The position numbers and the translations under genes are program-made. A stretch of DNA of 64,000 nucleotides from Ascochyta rabiei (lineage: Eukaryota; Ascomycota; Dothideomycetes; Pleosporales; Didymellaceae), in assembly GCF_004011695.2 (NCBI RefSeq), contig NC_082418.1:1302001-1366000 (forward strand). Direction: 5' to 3'. This document shows positions 51,201-62,692 of the stretch, in pieces (position 1 is the stretch's first letter; each line of letters starts with the position of its first letter). The notes beneath the pieces are model-generated. The model did no database searches and was not told where the DNA came from. It worked only from the letters and a program-made list of their open reading frames with translations.

Positions 51201-51670
51201 CCTTGACGCGTACCTTTTGGCTTGGATGGCGGCACATTACGCGCGTAAGGCGACCCAGCCTTGCCCATCTCTGGATTCCAAGGGTTGTTCCCACTACCAT
51301 CATGTCGACGGTACCGTGCCGTAGGGCCAGCCATGGTGGGCGTGGGGTGTGGAAGATCGTGCCATAGCATTGTGATGAAGCCGTCCGAAACCTTCTCGCT
51401 GAGTCCGCTATTGGGCGGCAGCCCCTGCAGCATTTCGACGCCATGCTCTAGCAAAAGATCCTTATCGTCCAGAGGATCGCCAGACGCCAGTGTAGTGATT
51501 GCCTCAAGTGCGAATCTGGCGTTTTTAACGCCGAGATTCTTGAGATCATGGCTCATAGTCGTCTTCTCATTATTCTTCATACCGCTCGAGGCTTCAGCTG
51601 ACCGGCCATCGCTGGCTTTGGTTGGCTTCTTCCTAATGGTGCCCAGCAATGATCGCAGTTGGCCAGGCAT
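48249..51670 (-). CDS. ppo: Psi-factor/linoleate diol synthase-type oxygenase (DOX-P450 fusion)
   Basis: Haem fatty-acid dioxygenase fused to a P450-like domain. In Aspergillus, Ppo enzymes make hydroxylated oleic and linoleic acids that balance sexual and asexual sporulation. Exons 51214-51670, 50742-51162 and 48249-50691 (introns 51 and 50 nt) give 1106 residues, the usual size. Dioxygenase part: probable distal haem ligand His193 in IVIHECFQT; catalytic Tyr363 and proximal His366 in YHWH, 173 residues apart, as expected. Also present: LSTLYGNTG, QITRNINVGFFASVVLKDYV and TPGAYGGVFP. P450-like part: VYEGMRHRG (E-x-x-R) and GHGLHFCFG with Cys996 as thiolate ligand. That cysteine is retained, unlike in Aspergillus 10R-DOX (PpoC). 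The helix-I region reads AGNITQQ, not the A-N-Q-x-Q of diol synthases, so the isomerase product cannot be assigned. The Gly/Asn-rich tail is low-complexity. Confidence 0.93.
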
Positions 51671-53641
51671 AGTGAAGGATGGCACACGTCACCACGTGCG
51701 AGCGCAAACAATGGATGAAAAGACGAAGAGAGTCAGGGACGTGTAGGAATAAAGTGGAGGTGGAGTTGAACAATATGGAGGAAAAGATTCGGGGTCAGGA
51801 GCGTCTTTGAGGCAACTACAGCACATGCCGAACCGCATCCCCACGGTAAGAGCAACGCAATGACATCGCTAGCAAGCACGATCATGCAGTGTACTGGTCG
51901 GCGAATGCCTTGCAGACCCTCACCCAGTCAGTGCACATGGTATCACGCCCGTATTGGCATAATGAGGATTTGGGTGGGATACTCAATGCCAAAGCTTCGG
52001 TAGATCCAATTAATTAAATCTCATTGGTGGTGGCTGGCTGAGTGGAGTGCAGTGTTCGCTAGCCAAAGCTGAATTGGGACAAGAAGCGATGCACACCAAG
52101 ACTAATAAATGAACAGCATGTGAGCGGCGATCTCGTCTTCACCGATTGCCTGTGGCTGGTAGTCAATGTACGACATGTCGTTGCGTGCAGCGAATGCAAG
52201 GGTGGTACGCGATCATTGGATGTGGAGATACCTAGGGGCTGAAGGAGGTAGCAGGCGTAGATCAGTGCTAGCTAGTCGTAGTGACCACGCATATGGATGG
52301 TCGATCCCAGGAGCTTAACAGTAGATCGCAGATAGACGAGGTATGATGGAGGGGCTGGCTTTTGCGGACGGCAGTCCGCCAGATGCTTGAGGTCAGTAGT
52401 TCCTGGATGCATCCCACACCCAAACCCCACCCAGCATGCCGAACCAGACGCGAGCAGAGTGTTGACAGCTGGAAGGCATAAATCCACCATGCCAAGTGCA
52501 CCAAACGCGAAGCGAAGCGGCGTGTGAGCAATGGTATACACATGGCCCACAGACCAAGTTGCACTGCGCACGCTGCTGCAACGATGAGACCGGACTGTCC
52601 ATTCAGCTGGTGTGGGCCCACTGCACGAGACTCTTGCGCCACACACGAAATACCGGGGTCTTGCACGAAACACTCGGGCAAATACAAACGCGATCGGCCT
52701 GTACCGAGACGCGGTTCGGGTCTGGAAAGTTGGAACAGATGTGCGGAAGAAAGGACGATCGATGCGGGCCGCTTCCTAAAGTGGGGCCTCCGCCCGATCC
52801 GGAACTGCTTTCTCGACGACGTCGCCGAACTCGACGATTTGCTCAAGATCCGCATCATCGATCAACAGCACTGCATAAGCGAGCTTCCAATTCGAGCCAA
52901 TCACTAGCCGAGCGATCATGAAGACGTGCACCATGCTCTCTGCACTCCCTCGCTCCAGTCAAGTTGTGAACTCAATGTGCAGCAGTTCCCCACTTCCAAT
53001 ATATGCTCGGTGTGGCCGTCAGAAGATCCCATTGGCACGTCTGGTCGTTGTTGAATACGTGTAATCATCTGCTCTGGAAGCAGCGTGTCACGAGAGGACG
53101 CTCTCGCATTGCAGAAATAGACGGACCACGCGGTCTCAGCGCCAGCCCTTCAAGCAGTACCGCTAGCGGCCTTCAGCGTGATGGTTATTGCTCTGCAGCT
53201 TGAACCATGGTTGCCAATGTCTTGCTTTCTAGATTGCAAATGAATTCCACGACGACATTGAATACCTCTTGTACAACCGAGGACTGTTGGCTTGTTTTGT
53301 GCAACACGATAGGGACGCACCAGCTGCTGTGTAGCATACCAAGAGCTCTCAGAAAACGCTCATGCAACATGTGAATCTCCACGAGGTCGAAGGATCAGAG
53401 AGCTCGGAGCCTTTTTGGGCGACGGTGATCGACCAGCACATGCATGGTGGCTGATGAAGCAACGCCGGACGTGGAGTTAGCGGTGCACCAAACCTGAACG
53501 GTAACCACAATTGCAGATGGAATCTGTGTAGACGATGGCCATTACCCTGGCCACAGAATATTTACGTGAGTCGCTATACCGGTCATTGCTCCCTTGCCGT
53601 CAGTCGCGACTGCCTACTTCCTTTCTCACCAAATCTGCAGA
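51671..53641. other. 2-kb intergenic region between ppo and DUF2235 gene
   Basis: Contains the ppo promoter and the 5' side of the DUF2235 gene. Frames at 52.27-52.92 kb on both strands are open but have no recognisable product. No repeats or RNA genes recognised. Confidence 0.45.
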
Positions 53642-55873
53642 ATGGTGCCACAAGAGACCGAGCAACAACGCCCTCAGGGCATTCCGTCACGTGCTGTTTC
53701 CCGCTCACAGCAAGACAGAATGGAGTCTGCCGCCCCTCTGCAACGTCGAGGTCACGTACGCAAGCAGTTCGTCCTGTGCTTCGATGGCACGGGTAACAAG
53801 TTCAGCGGGACTGATGCCGATTCCAACATCCTCAAGGTGTATCGCATGCTTGACCGCAATGGCGATGATCAATTCCATTACTATCAGCCTGGCATCGGGA
53901 CCTATGTTGCGCAGACTAACAGCTCTATGTCTAAGAGAGGGCGAATCGACAGACTCAAACACTGGTACGCAAAGGCAAAAGACAGCGCCGTCGGTAGGTC
54001 CTCCTATAGTGTTCAACTCAATATTCAGGAGACGTTCATTGACGGTATAAGGCACGTCGTTTGATCTCCACGTTATGGCTGGCTATCGGGTAAGTCGACT
54101 ATGCTGAGCCCTTGCGGGCAGCTCTGAATCAGAGCACGAGATATCTTCAGCTCCTTCCTGACGCGATCCAGTTCTTAATGAGATACTACACACCAGGAGA
54201 CGACATATATTTCTTCGGCTTCTCAAGAGGTGCATACACCGCTCGCTTCTTAGCGGAGATGCTTGATCACGTCGGTTTACTATCAGTGAGTTACTAACAC
54301 ATCCGAAGCCACGACGTTACTGACATACTAAGGCTGGTAACGAGGAGATGTGCCACTTTGCCTGGAAGTAAGTACCCTTGAAACGGCTCTAGGCTGTGAA
54401 GCTAACAGGCAACGTAGGACATTTCAGAAGTGGCAATGCCGGTTGGAAGGCGACGAGGAGGAGAAGAAGGAGAAGAGGAAGCTGCTCGAGTTCATGTGCG
54501 CATTCAGGGAAACGTTCAGCCGCCCGGTGCGTGCGATCCGCTTCCTCGGTCTTTTCGATACGGTCAACAGTGTGCCACACTTCGAGAATGCATGGATGCA
54601 GCGCAGCCGGTTTCCCTATACCGCAAGGAGTTCAGCGCGGGTCATACGGCATGCCGTTTCGATTGATGAGCGGCGTGCAAAGTTCCGGCAGGACCTCATC
54701 TCACAAGCGAAACCAGACCATGCGATGCTTTACAAACGACACCATAGGCGTCATCACATGAAGGAGCCTTCTAACAGCGGCGACACGAACGACGATGATG
54801 ATATGTGTCAGGACGAAAAAGACGCCGAGCAGCCTAGAGGGCGTCGCGATACCCTCGCTCCGCCTCAAAACTTCAGAAACCCACACGAGACTTCAGGCGT
54901 GCGTAACTTGAGCCCAAACTATTCGTGTAGTGGCGTATCGATACAATCGACGGATCCAATTCACACACAGGACTCTTGGGATGAGGATGAGGGTGAGCAG
55001 GATATTCAAGAGGTGTGGTTTCCGGGCTGTCATGCGGTAAGTGTGATGGGCAACCTCGAGAGCGCACAGCCTGACTTCTATTAGGACATTGGCGGAGGCT
55101 GGCCTCTCGACTCAGGTCACGAAGCTGCTTTGAGCCACGTGCCTCTAGTATGGATGGTTCGCGAGGCACAGAAAGCTGGCTTAGAGTTTGATGACGAGAA
55201 GCTTGAAGCTTTGAGCTGCAGCCACGAAGATCGCACATTTGGCGGCCCGCGTCGTCAGACAATAGTTCCCGCCATCGCTGTCGACCCAGCTTCGCCCGCT
55301 CTCGACGGTAGCCAAGCCAACAGGAACGAAGCAGCTGACGTCTTTATTGACGCCCAGCACACGCTGATCCATCATCACACCCACCCGGACACTAGTTTCC
55401 ACAGAAAGCTTCACTACGCCGCCACACAGGGCCGCATACACGACGTGCTTCGGTTTGACAACGGTGCTGGAACAATGGGCGTAGTATCCTGGAACATCAT
55501 GGAATACCTGCCCTTCCGCCGTATGGATCTCTGCGAAGACGGGTCCTGGAAAGCCATCCGTTGGCCACTACCCAAAGGCGAGACACGCGACATCCCAGCC
55601 AATGCCACGATCCACTCCAGCGTCATCAGGCGTATGCTCGCAGATCCGACCTATCGGCCCGGCAATCTGATTGTCGGTGGCGGAGGGCGAGGCGTAAGGA
55701 GAGCCCCCAAAGATATGGGTATCGGCAAGTGGATATGCTCTGGCGAGGATGGACATCCCGTGGGCGAGTGTTTTGTCAGGAAGGAAAAGCCGGTCAGGAA
55801 GGCGACGGAGCAGAGCTCGCATTCTAACGTCATGCCGAGTGGACCTCAGGGGAACTACTTTTCTGGTCGGTGA
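53642..55873 (+). CDS. DUF2235 alpha/beta-hydrolase domain protein
   Basis: A 648-residue member of the DUF2235 family (T6SS phospholipase-like fold; common and uncharacterised in ascomycetes). Six exons: 53642-53993, 54052-54089, 54172-54285, 54333-54367, 54418-55036 and 55085-55873. All introns are GT-AG and 47-82 nt, with phases consistent. [16 protein letters not shown] is the first conserved block and [12 protein letters not shown] the second. Ser148 in [10 protein letters not shown] is the nucleophile of the G-x-S-x-G elbow. [46 protein letters not shown] (catalytic Asp/His region) and [10 protein letters not shown] follow in the normal order. An Asp/His-rich insert of about 110 residues, starting [11 protein letters not shown], interrupts the domain. 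The C-terminal part resembles other fungal members ([14 protein letters not shown]). The start is the ATG opening [10 protein letters not shown]; an upstream start is possible. Confidence 0.88.
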
Positions 55874-56565
55874 GCTGGTATACTCGTGGTTGGCGAACGA
55901 TGCGGGTCTGTGTGTTCTGAGGCGTTGTTGGTGCAAGAGTGCCTTGACGATGATCCTAGATCCTAGATCCTAGATCCTAGGTACAATTTCTATCCATTAT
56001 TGCTGGCAACCACGTACGGAAGGTGTGATCTTGCTCCTTTGACTCGTTCGGCATAGATGTGCTCGGTTTTGGGATGAAGTATCATCGTGTCTGAGCAGAC
56101 TCAAGTCCAAATAACAAGACTCTTCTTCCACGAACTCACACGGTTAATGACGATGAAACGTATTCTAGTGCGATACCACGGGGTGCTAGTAGTCGCTGCG
56201 ACAGAGGTGGGGGAATAGCAAGTGTCGTGCTGAACCATGTCACCGCGCACCATCCGGTCTGCAGTCACACGTCTCTGGATCGAAGAGCATCAAACGTAGC
56301 ATGGAAGACGGGTGTCGTGATTGTTCAATTGGATGATAGTGATGTAAGAAGAAGAAAGAAGAAGAAAAAAGAAAGAGAGAAGGAGAAAAAGAGAGAGGGT
56401 CATCAACAAACTCCGAATCTTATGCGCAGATGTCGAAAGCGCATCGCGCCTCTCTCTCTCTGTAAAAGAAACGAACGTCTACATGCCTCCGCATCAAATG
56501 CTCAGTCGCTCAAATGCTGCAAACCAACGGCGCACAGAAAGAACAGTAAAGAAAGTAGAGAGAAG
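55874..56565. other. Convergent intergenic region DUF2235 / PAQR
   Basis: Shared 3' flank, with a 7-bp repeat (listed) and a GA-rich run at 56,346-56,400. No gene seen. Confidence 0.5.
55953..55980. repeat. Heptanucleotide repeat (ATCCTAG)n
   Basis: Four tandem units of ATCCTAG, about 80 bp after the DUF2235 stop codon. Confidence 0.94.
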
Positions 56566-58138
56566 CTAATAGACCGAGCAGCTAACTTGTGCCCGGGTCA
56601 TGGCCGACGTGAACATGGCCTGCATGGCCATGTAGTGGAAGACGATACCTCCCAGTACGGCGAGGTGCCAGATGTTGTGGCTGCAGCCAACGTAATCGAA
56701 GAAACCGGGGAACCAACGCTCAGGGCACTTGCTTGCGTACAGCACCGCGCCGGTGATGTACACAATCAGGCTCTTGGTGATGGGCGCATAGAAGTACAGC
56801 GCCCATTGAGGGCCGCGGGTCCAGGACAACTGGAAAAAAGGTATGAATCCCGTCAGGGCGAGAGAGCAATAGAAAGCAACACGCAGCCAGGCCATGTCGG
56901 CGCGATTGAAGGTTGGCTGCCAGGGAAGGATAACGCCACCAATACCAAGAGCAGCTGTGAGGATCATGTACGACCAGCGAGAGACAGGCTCGCAGTAGAA
57001 AGCAGCGTACTCGGTGGTGAGGATGGAGGCGGCGACGAGAAGTGAAATGCCTGTGTAGTCGACGCAGGCGAAGCGCTCAAGCAGCGTCTGTTCCGAGATA
57101 CTGCTCATGGTGTGCCAGATGGTGGAGCAAGCGAGGCACTTGCATGCTGCGAAGAAGAAGACGCCAGCAATGAAGATGTCGGCCTTGCTTGATTGGCTCC
57201 AGTTGACGCTGGAGGGGTAGAAGTAAAAGGCCAAAGCGAGGACCATGATGAAACCCAGGAGATGGGACCAGATGTTGACGAGCTCATTGTGGAGACCGAA
57301 GACAGACCGCACGCAGGCCCACTTGCCTTCCGAGAAGCGGTAGCCCTTGAGGATGTGGGGGTTGATTCTCCAAGGCTCAGGCAGGTCGTCGTAGTGAATC
57401 AGGCCACGCTCCTTTGCGCGGGCCAGGGCGCGTTGCACACCGTGCTCGATTGTGATCTCGACGGTTTCACGAGCTCGGCGAGCCTTGTCGAGACCGCTGT
57501 CGACGACGCCTTTGGCAGCTTCGATTCCTTCGTCCATCTTCCTCCGACCACTTTCGTACATGTCGTGGGCGTACGAGCCAAGGGTACCGTCTCTCAAGGC
57601 ATACGCGCGTGTTTCAAACTCGGTCAAGTACGAGTCCATGAGCTGGATTCCTTCCATGACCTTCTCGCCCAGCGTCTCTTGCGACTCGAGCGCTTCTTTG
57701 TATCGCTCCTCGAGTGTCTCGACGAAGACGGAGGCCTGTCGACGTCCAGCTTCGAGAGCGCCGTCGGAGATCTTCGAGCATGATTCGCGCACGGTAAGGA
57801 GGGTGGTGTATGCATACTCGACGCCTGCGTCGTATTTGAGATGGCCATAGTCGTCGAGAAGGTCCAAGCGGCAGTTGAGGTCAGCCAGGAAGTTGCGGAG
57901 CTGTACGTGGCGTCAGTCAGTCATGGCGACGGCACTCGCGGAATGAGAGGCTTACCATGAGGTGGAAGTTTTCCGCTTCATGAACGCAAGATTTGGTATG
58001 CCATGAATGACGTCGCTGGCGGTGCTCCTCAAAGGTGCCATAGCCGGGGCGGCGCAAACGCTGGACGGGCTCTTCTTGCAAAGTCATGACGGCGGTGCTC
58101 ACACCCGCAGAAGACGTGGAGCGCGGCATGAGGGGCAT
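56566..58138 (-). CDS. PAQR/Izh-family seven-pass membrane protein
   Basis: Adiponectin-receptor/hemolysin-III-like membrane protein. Yeast Izh proteins affect zinc and sterol homeostasis, and the family has ceramidase-like zinc chemistry. Exons 57956-58138 and 56566-57900 (55-nt intron, phase 0) give 505 residues. The first 240 residues are soluble. FEEHRQRRHSW and a coiled-coil-like stretch (VFVETLEERYKEALESQE...) resemble the long N-terminus of yeast Izh3. The core begins RINPHILKGYRFSEGKWACVRSVF, then LHNELVNIWSHLLGF. The probable zinc ligands are His in CSTIWHTMSS, Asp in ACVDYTGIS, and the two histidines of SHNIWHLAVLGGIVFHY, so the metal site is complete. About seven hydrophobic segments are visible. 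The downstream open frame begins with TTG, so the first exon with MPLMPRSTSS is needed. Confidence 0.92.
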
Positions 58139-59833
58139 TCAATTGATATGTACAGGCGCGCGGGGCTGGTGGAGGCGTGGCGAGGGCCGCGGTTGCTGAG
58201 CGGTCCAATCAATCGATAACGGTCCCTGATCAGGAAGGTCGGAGGTTGACGGCGTGACAAGACGGCTGGCTGACCTTTGCATGTGCGCGCAATGGGGCTT
58301 TCTGGCTGGGTGGCTTGCTGTCAAGGAGTGAATGAGGGACTCCGGGCTAACGAGTTGGTGGGCTGTTCTCTCCGCGAATGAGTGGAGTCCAAGGCGCGGC
58401 GTGGATGGCGGCCGAGAGCAGAGTGGACGGGCGCTGGTCGCAGAGAACTACGAGATCATGTACAGGAGGAAAACCGAGAGCAACGGCGCTGTGGGCGGCA
58501 GAGTGCCGATTGAAGTCTGGAAGAAGGCGGGAGGGTGGAAGCGACGGCGCCTTTCGCGTTGGCGCTCGTCATCCAAATTTCTCATCCGAGGCATCGAAAG
58601 GATGGGGCTGCTTCGGTGCGTCCCGATCCCTGCAAGTCCTGGCGTTGTTCAGGGACAGAACATGCGTTCATGCTAGAGCTGAGGGCTGAGGGCTGAAAGC
58701 TGACAGCTGACAGCTGACAGATGGCAGGCGAATTTTCCACGCATCGCTTTCAACGGCGCATATACAATGCAATTGCTTCCCATCGAGCATGATCCAGAGC
58801 AGCAGAGCACGCGGGAGCATGTGGGGAAAGCGGCTCGAACGGCTTGGCACTGGCTGGATTCGACTTGGTGCCCTTTTGCTGCCAGCAGCATCCATCGCGC
58901 TTCGCCAACGCACCGTTTGCTTGATCTTAATTGTTATGAGCAACAGTTGATCATCTACTTTCTTTTGCAGCACATTCCACTCGATCTCATGTTCAATCCA
59001 TCTTGTTTGGTTTCTGCCGCTGCGTATGCAAGGCTGCTGGCTGACCCACGAGCTGGCTGGTTACCCCTGACTGCGTCATGCCAACCAAGCCTGTGATGCC
59101 AGACATTGTGGAGCGTAAACTGATAGCAACGTGAGACTAACATCTTCCTGCGCAGGTTGCGCGACTATCGTGCAGTTTCTATCGTCGCTGCTCATCTGCT
59201 TCAACATCTACGTACGTCTGTGCAACCTTGCTTCGACTGTGCAACATGTACATTGTACACCACATGCGCCAAGCACTCGGCTTGCACTCTCTGCAAAGTT
59301 GCAAATCGAGAAAATCAGCCTGAGCCCTGAACATCACACACACTCGCACCTTCACGAACATGAGCACTCACCGGACCCTTTGTACGGGATCCCTTGTCAA
59401 AGCGGCATCACCTCCAGGTGTTACCAACAGAGCCTCACCCCTCACGCGTGGCCAATCGTCTTTGCGCTCTCGGCGTCAGGTGTGCAATGCCTTAGCGCAG
59501 CTTATCCTATTTCATACTTCGTACGGAGTACTGCAGCGCGAACCCAGTCCAAACTATACTGGGCTTGCCCGGCAACGCCACCATCTCGCCGAGCTTGCGT
59601 TCACCAATTCCTTTTGCGTATGCAGATTCGTTGCCTGCTCGCTCGTCAGCCAATCACCGACGCCTTGAGCTCCGCTTCGCATTCCCGGTCAGTAGCGATG
59701 CCCTGCATATCTTAAACCTGCCATGACCTCAGATCACGAGCATCACAACCTTGCGAACCATTCGGCAATTTTCTTGACTTCTCCACATAACACTTGTCAG
59801 TCCGAATTTTGGATGCTTCGATAGTAACCAACC
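58139..59833. other. Divergent 1.7-kb intergenic region
   Basis: Lies between the PAQR start and the STAND-N-like gene start. A GCTGACA/GCTGAGG repeat is at about 58,679-58,717. Open frames are short and unlike any protein I know. Confidence 0.45.
58679..58717. repeat. GCTGAGG/GCTGACA heptamer repeat
   Basis: Five tandem 7-bp units grading from GCTGAGG to GCTGACA, in noncoding DNA. Confidence 0.9.
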
Positions 59834-62351
59834 ATGGCCGTACTCGCGGCAATATTACCGGTCGTTTCGCGCAGCTCTTGTCTCGTACTGGAACTGTACC
59901 ATTTCGCCGCTTCGTCACCCGGGGAAGCAAAAGACTTTGTGAAGGTTGCGAAAGCAATCAACAACTTTGCCTCGATCCTGAAGCAGGTCGGAACTATCAT
60001 CAAGGAAGACGACCGGCTACCTTCTTACGAGGTATGTTCCTTTCTGCAAGCCTGCTATGCCACCGCTCAACCCATAATTCGCACGTGTCTGGCTGAAGGG
60101 ATGTTGGCTGAGGACAATTTCTTGACAAGGCCGATATTCGAACCAGTCTTCTGGTACATGTTAGACACGGAGATAAATATGGTGTTATCGTAGTTTCATG
60201 GTGGTACTATGCACCTCTAGGCTGACACTACAGACAGGCTCTGGATGTTCTGGAGGATGTTACCGTGCAGTCACAAACCGTGTTAAAAGAGATCGAAAAC
60301 GCGACTGAGCTCCGCAGAAATGAGCACAGCGGCGGAAAAAAAGAAGCCCCATCGTCCAGGAATCTTTCGCGAAGCGGATCGCTCAATGCGACCAGGCTGG
60401 CCTATCTTGCTGCACATCTCGAATGTCTGAGATTGACACTAGCCGTTCTCTTACAGACTTTGTATGCTGCCCAGAGCATCATGTGGTCGAAGTAAGCTGA
60501 CATCCCCATTTTCGTACGCCTGTATAAAGCGGAGCAAGCCGCCATCGACACCTTTACATAACTTTGCTGACAATCCCCGGCAGGCTTCGCCCCACAGTAT
60601 CGCCAAAGCAAGCGGCAAAAGCGGTGACAAACGAGAGGATTCAGCTCCAAACACTCATCATAGAGCAGCAAATGTCGATACTCGCCACATCTGTGCTCCA
60701 TGAGCAAATCCCTCGTCATGATGCTAGATTTCTGATGGAAGCGGACAGCTCCCAAAGCCTTGTCATGACAGGGTCCGAAAACACATCGCCCAATCCGAAT
60801 CACCTCTTTCAGTATCAAGACAAGTGTCTTGGGAGTCTTGATACCTCCGGTTCCACAGAGGATGAGTGGCTACCGACGGTATGTAGCGTCGCTGGCGCGC
60901 GAACTGAGCAGCTGTTGGAAAGGTGGACAAGTCTACCAGACTTTGACCACCGCCTCCGTGATGCAGAACGCAGAGCGCGTACCCAAAAACACGAGAACCA
61001 GCAAGCAACCGTCGAATCGGATAGTGAAGAGAACAAGCGATCAAGGTACGGTCCTAACGGTTCAGGCGTCGCTTCACATACATCTCAGCGATCTGGCAGC
61101 GTGCAGCCACTGTTCATGGATACGACTTCTTTGCCCATTCCTGTGCCCACCTCGAAATTTGGGCCGTCGGCTCCCATTTCACCAGCGGCCTCACCGAGAG
61201 CTTCCCGTACTACATTCGAAACACCCGCATCGCCTCATACTAGCATAGGCAGTTTACCTATGGAAGCAGCTGCAGCAATCGAAGCTCAAGAGGAAGACGA
61301 AGGTCTGGAACTCGAGATACCGTGGAGCCTCCGCACCTCGAGATATGAATGGAAGTATATTGATGGTAAAATCGTTAGCTCGAATACCGATCTACCACCT
61401 TCAACTGCATATGCAGAGCGTCGGAACTGGACAGAAGTCATGGCCAGCTGGGTCTGCAAAGAAGCCATCCAGGAAGCTGGCTACAGGTTCACGCAGGTGC
61501 AGAAAGAGAGAAAAGATGGACGGAGGACGAGGTTCGACACCTGCTTCTGCATCGAGCAGCCACTGAAGTTCGATCAAGTCAAGCACCTGGTTGAGCGGAC
61601 AGTCGAGATATATCGAAAGAACGTACCAGCAACCCCGCCTCAGCCCGCACCGCCACGCATCAGGCGTACTTCCTTTGATCGACCACCTGCTGGCCCGTCT
61701 CCAAGCTATCTGGCTAAGATGGCTGCCCAAGACCGTGATCGAACACCCACTGCAAGTAGGCCTCAGGTGCCCTTGGAGCGTTCATCAAGTACGCTGTCGT
61801 ATCCTCCGCCACCACCGCCATTGGACCGCTCGATGTCTATGCCGGGGCCAGGCATGTTCGCCCCACCACCCTACCCACCAAGTGTCAACTCGCGGGCATC
61901 AAATCCGCCCTTGACAATGCCTACCCCAGGGACAATGCCTGTACCGATGCCCAACGGCCAATACTCGTCACTACCGCCGCAAAGTCCCTATTCTCCACAG
62001 ATACCACCTCCACCGCCGAACGCACAACAATACCCTTACCCACCACCTGGTGCGCCTTACAACAACTACCCTTATCCGCCACACATGCAACCCTACGCCA
62101 ACCCATCGAACGTGCAGTCGCCACTACGCCAGTCGTATCCTGTCCTCAGACCAATGGACAGGTATGACGACGACTCCATGACCTCGGACTCGGGCAGTGG
62201 GGAGCGGCGGAGACGCAGGTCGAAGTCACGGAGAAGGTACGACAAGGAAGGTGAAGGGAGGAGGAAAAAGCATGGGAAGAGCGCGGCAGTGGGGACATTG
62301 ATGGGGATTGGAGGGCTGACGGCGTTGCTGGATGGGCTGGGTGGGTTGTGA
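59834..62351 (+). CDS. Orphan protein with fungal STAND-N-like N-terminus
   Basis: A 739-residue protein of unknown function. Exons 59834-60031, 60238-60491 and 60584-62351, with consistent phases; the first intron is long at 206 nt. The N-terminus (residues 1-170: helical, with SRSSCLVLELYHFAAS, KAINNFASILKQVGTIIKED, ALDVLEDVTVQSQTVLKEIE and AYLAAHLECLRLTLAVLLQTL) resembles the helical N-terminal domain that fungal NLR/STAND proteins share. No NACHT, NB-ARC or repeat domain follows. Instead comes a disordered region, then a conserved-looking globular block at about 420-520 (IPWSLRTSRYEWKYIDGKIV, WTEVMASWVCKEAIQEAGY, RRTRFDTCFCIEQPLKFDQV). After a Pro/Tyr-rich tail it ends RRRRSKSRRRYD and GTLMGIGGLTALLDGLGGL. 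The resemblance is by pattern only; a role in self/non-self recognition is not supported. Confidence 0.8.
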
Positions 62352-62692
62352 GGTGTGGAAGGAATGATTGAGCGTTTCCGTTTGTTGTTAGCGGAATGGA
62401 ACAGTTTGATAATGCACGCCTTTTACCATGTATGCACAACACCACGTTCTATGAAGAGCCTGGTTTTGATCAAGCTGTGACTTTGACCCAGGGAGCATGC
62501 ACAAGCCACCACACAAAAAAAAAAAAACGAGCTTCGTTATGTATCGAGAATCCAGTTGCAGAAGTTGTTTAGTAGGAGCCACGAGGCCGTCCGTGCCACT
62601 GTATCTTGCGATGTGCCATCAATATCCCAAACGCCGCGCTATGCATGAAGCAGATCTTTCCTTCTTCTTCCTTCCCGGCTTGCGCGCCTCGT
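62352..62692. other. Convergent intergenic region STAND-N-like / FCF1
   Basis: Shared 3' flank; contains a 12-13 nt A run near 62,515. Nothing else seen. Confidence 0.5.

Noticed and set aside
45930..51670. Biosynthetic gene cluster around the oxygenase
   Set aside because: No polyketide synthase, peptide synthetase, terpene enzyme or transporter is nearby; flanking genes are housekeeping or orphan.
51671..53641. Small genes at 52.27-52.92 kb
   Set aside because: Frames on both strands overlap, have no recognisable motif and no coherent splice partners.
53642..55873. Bacterial-type secretion effector acquired by transfer
   Set aside because: DUF2235 proteins are widespread in ascomycetes, the gene has five fungal introns, and no secretion signal is visible.
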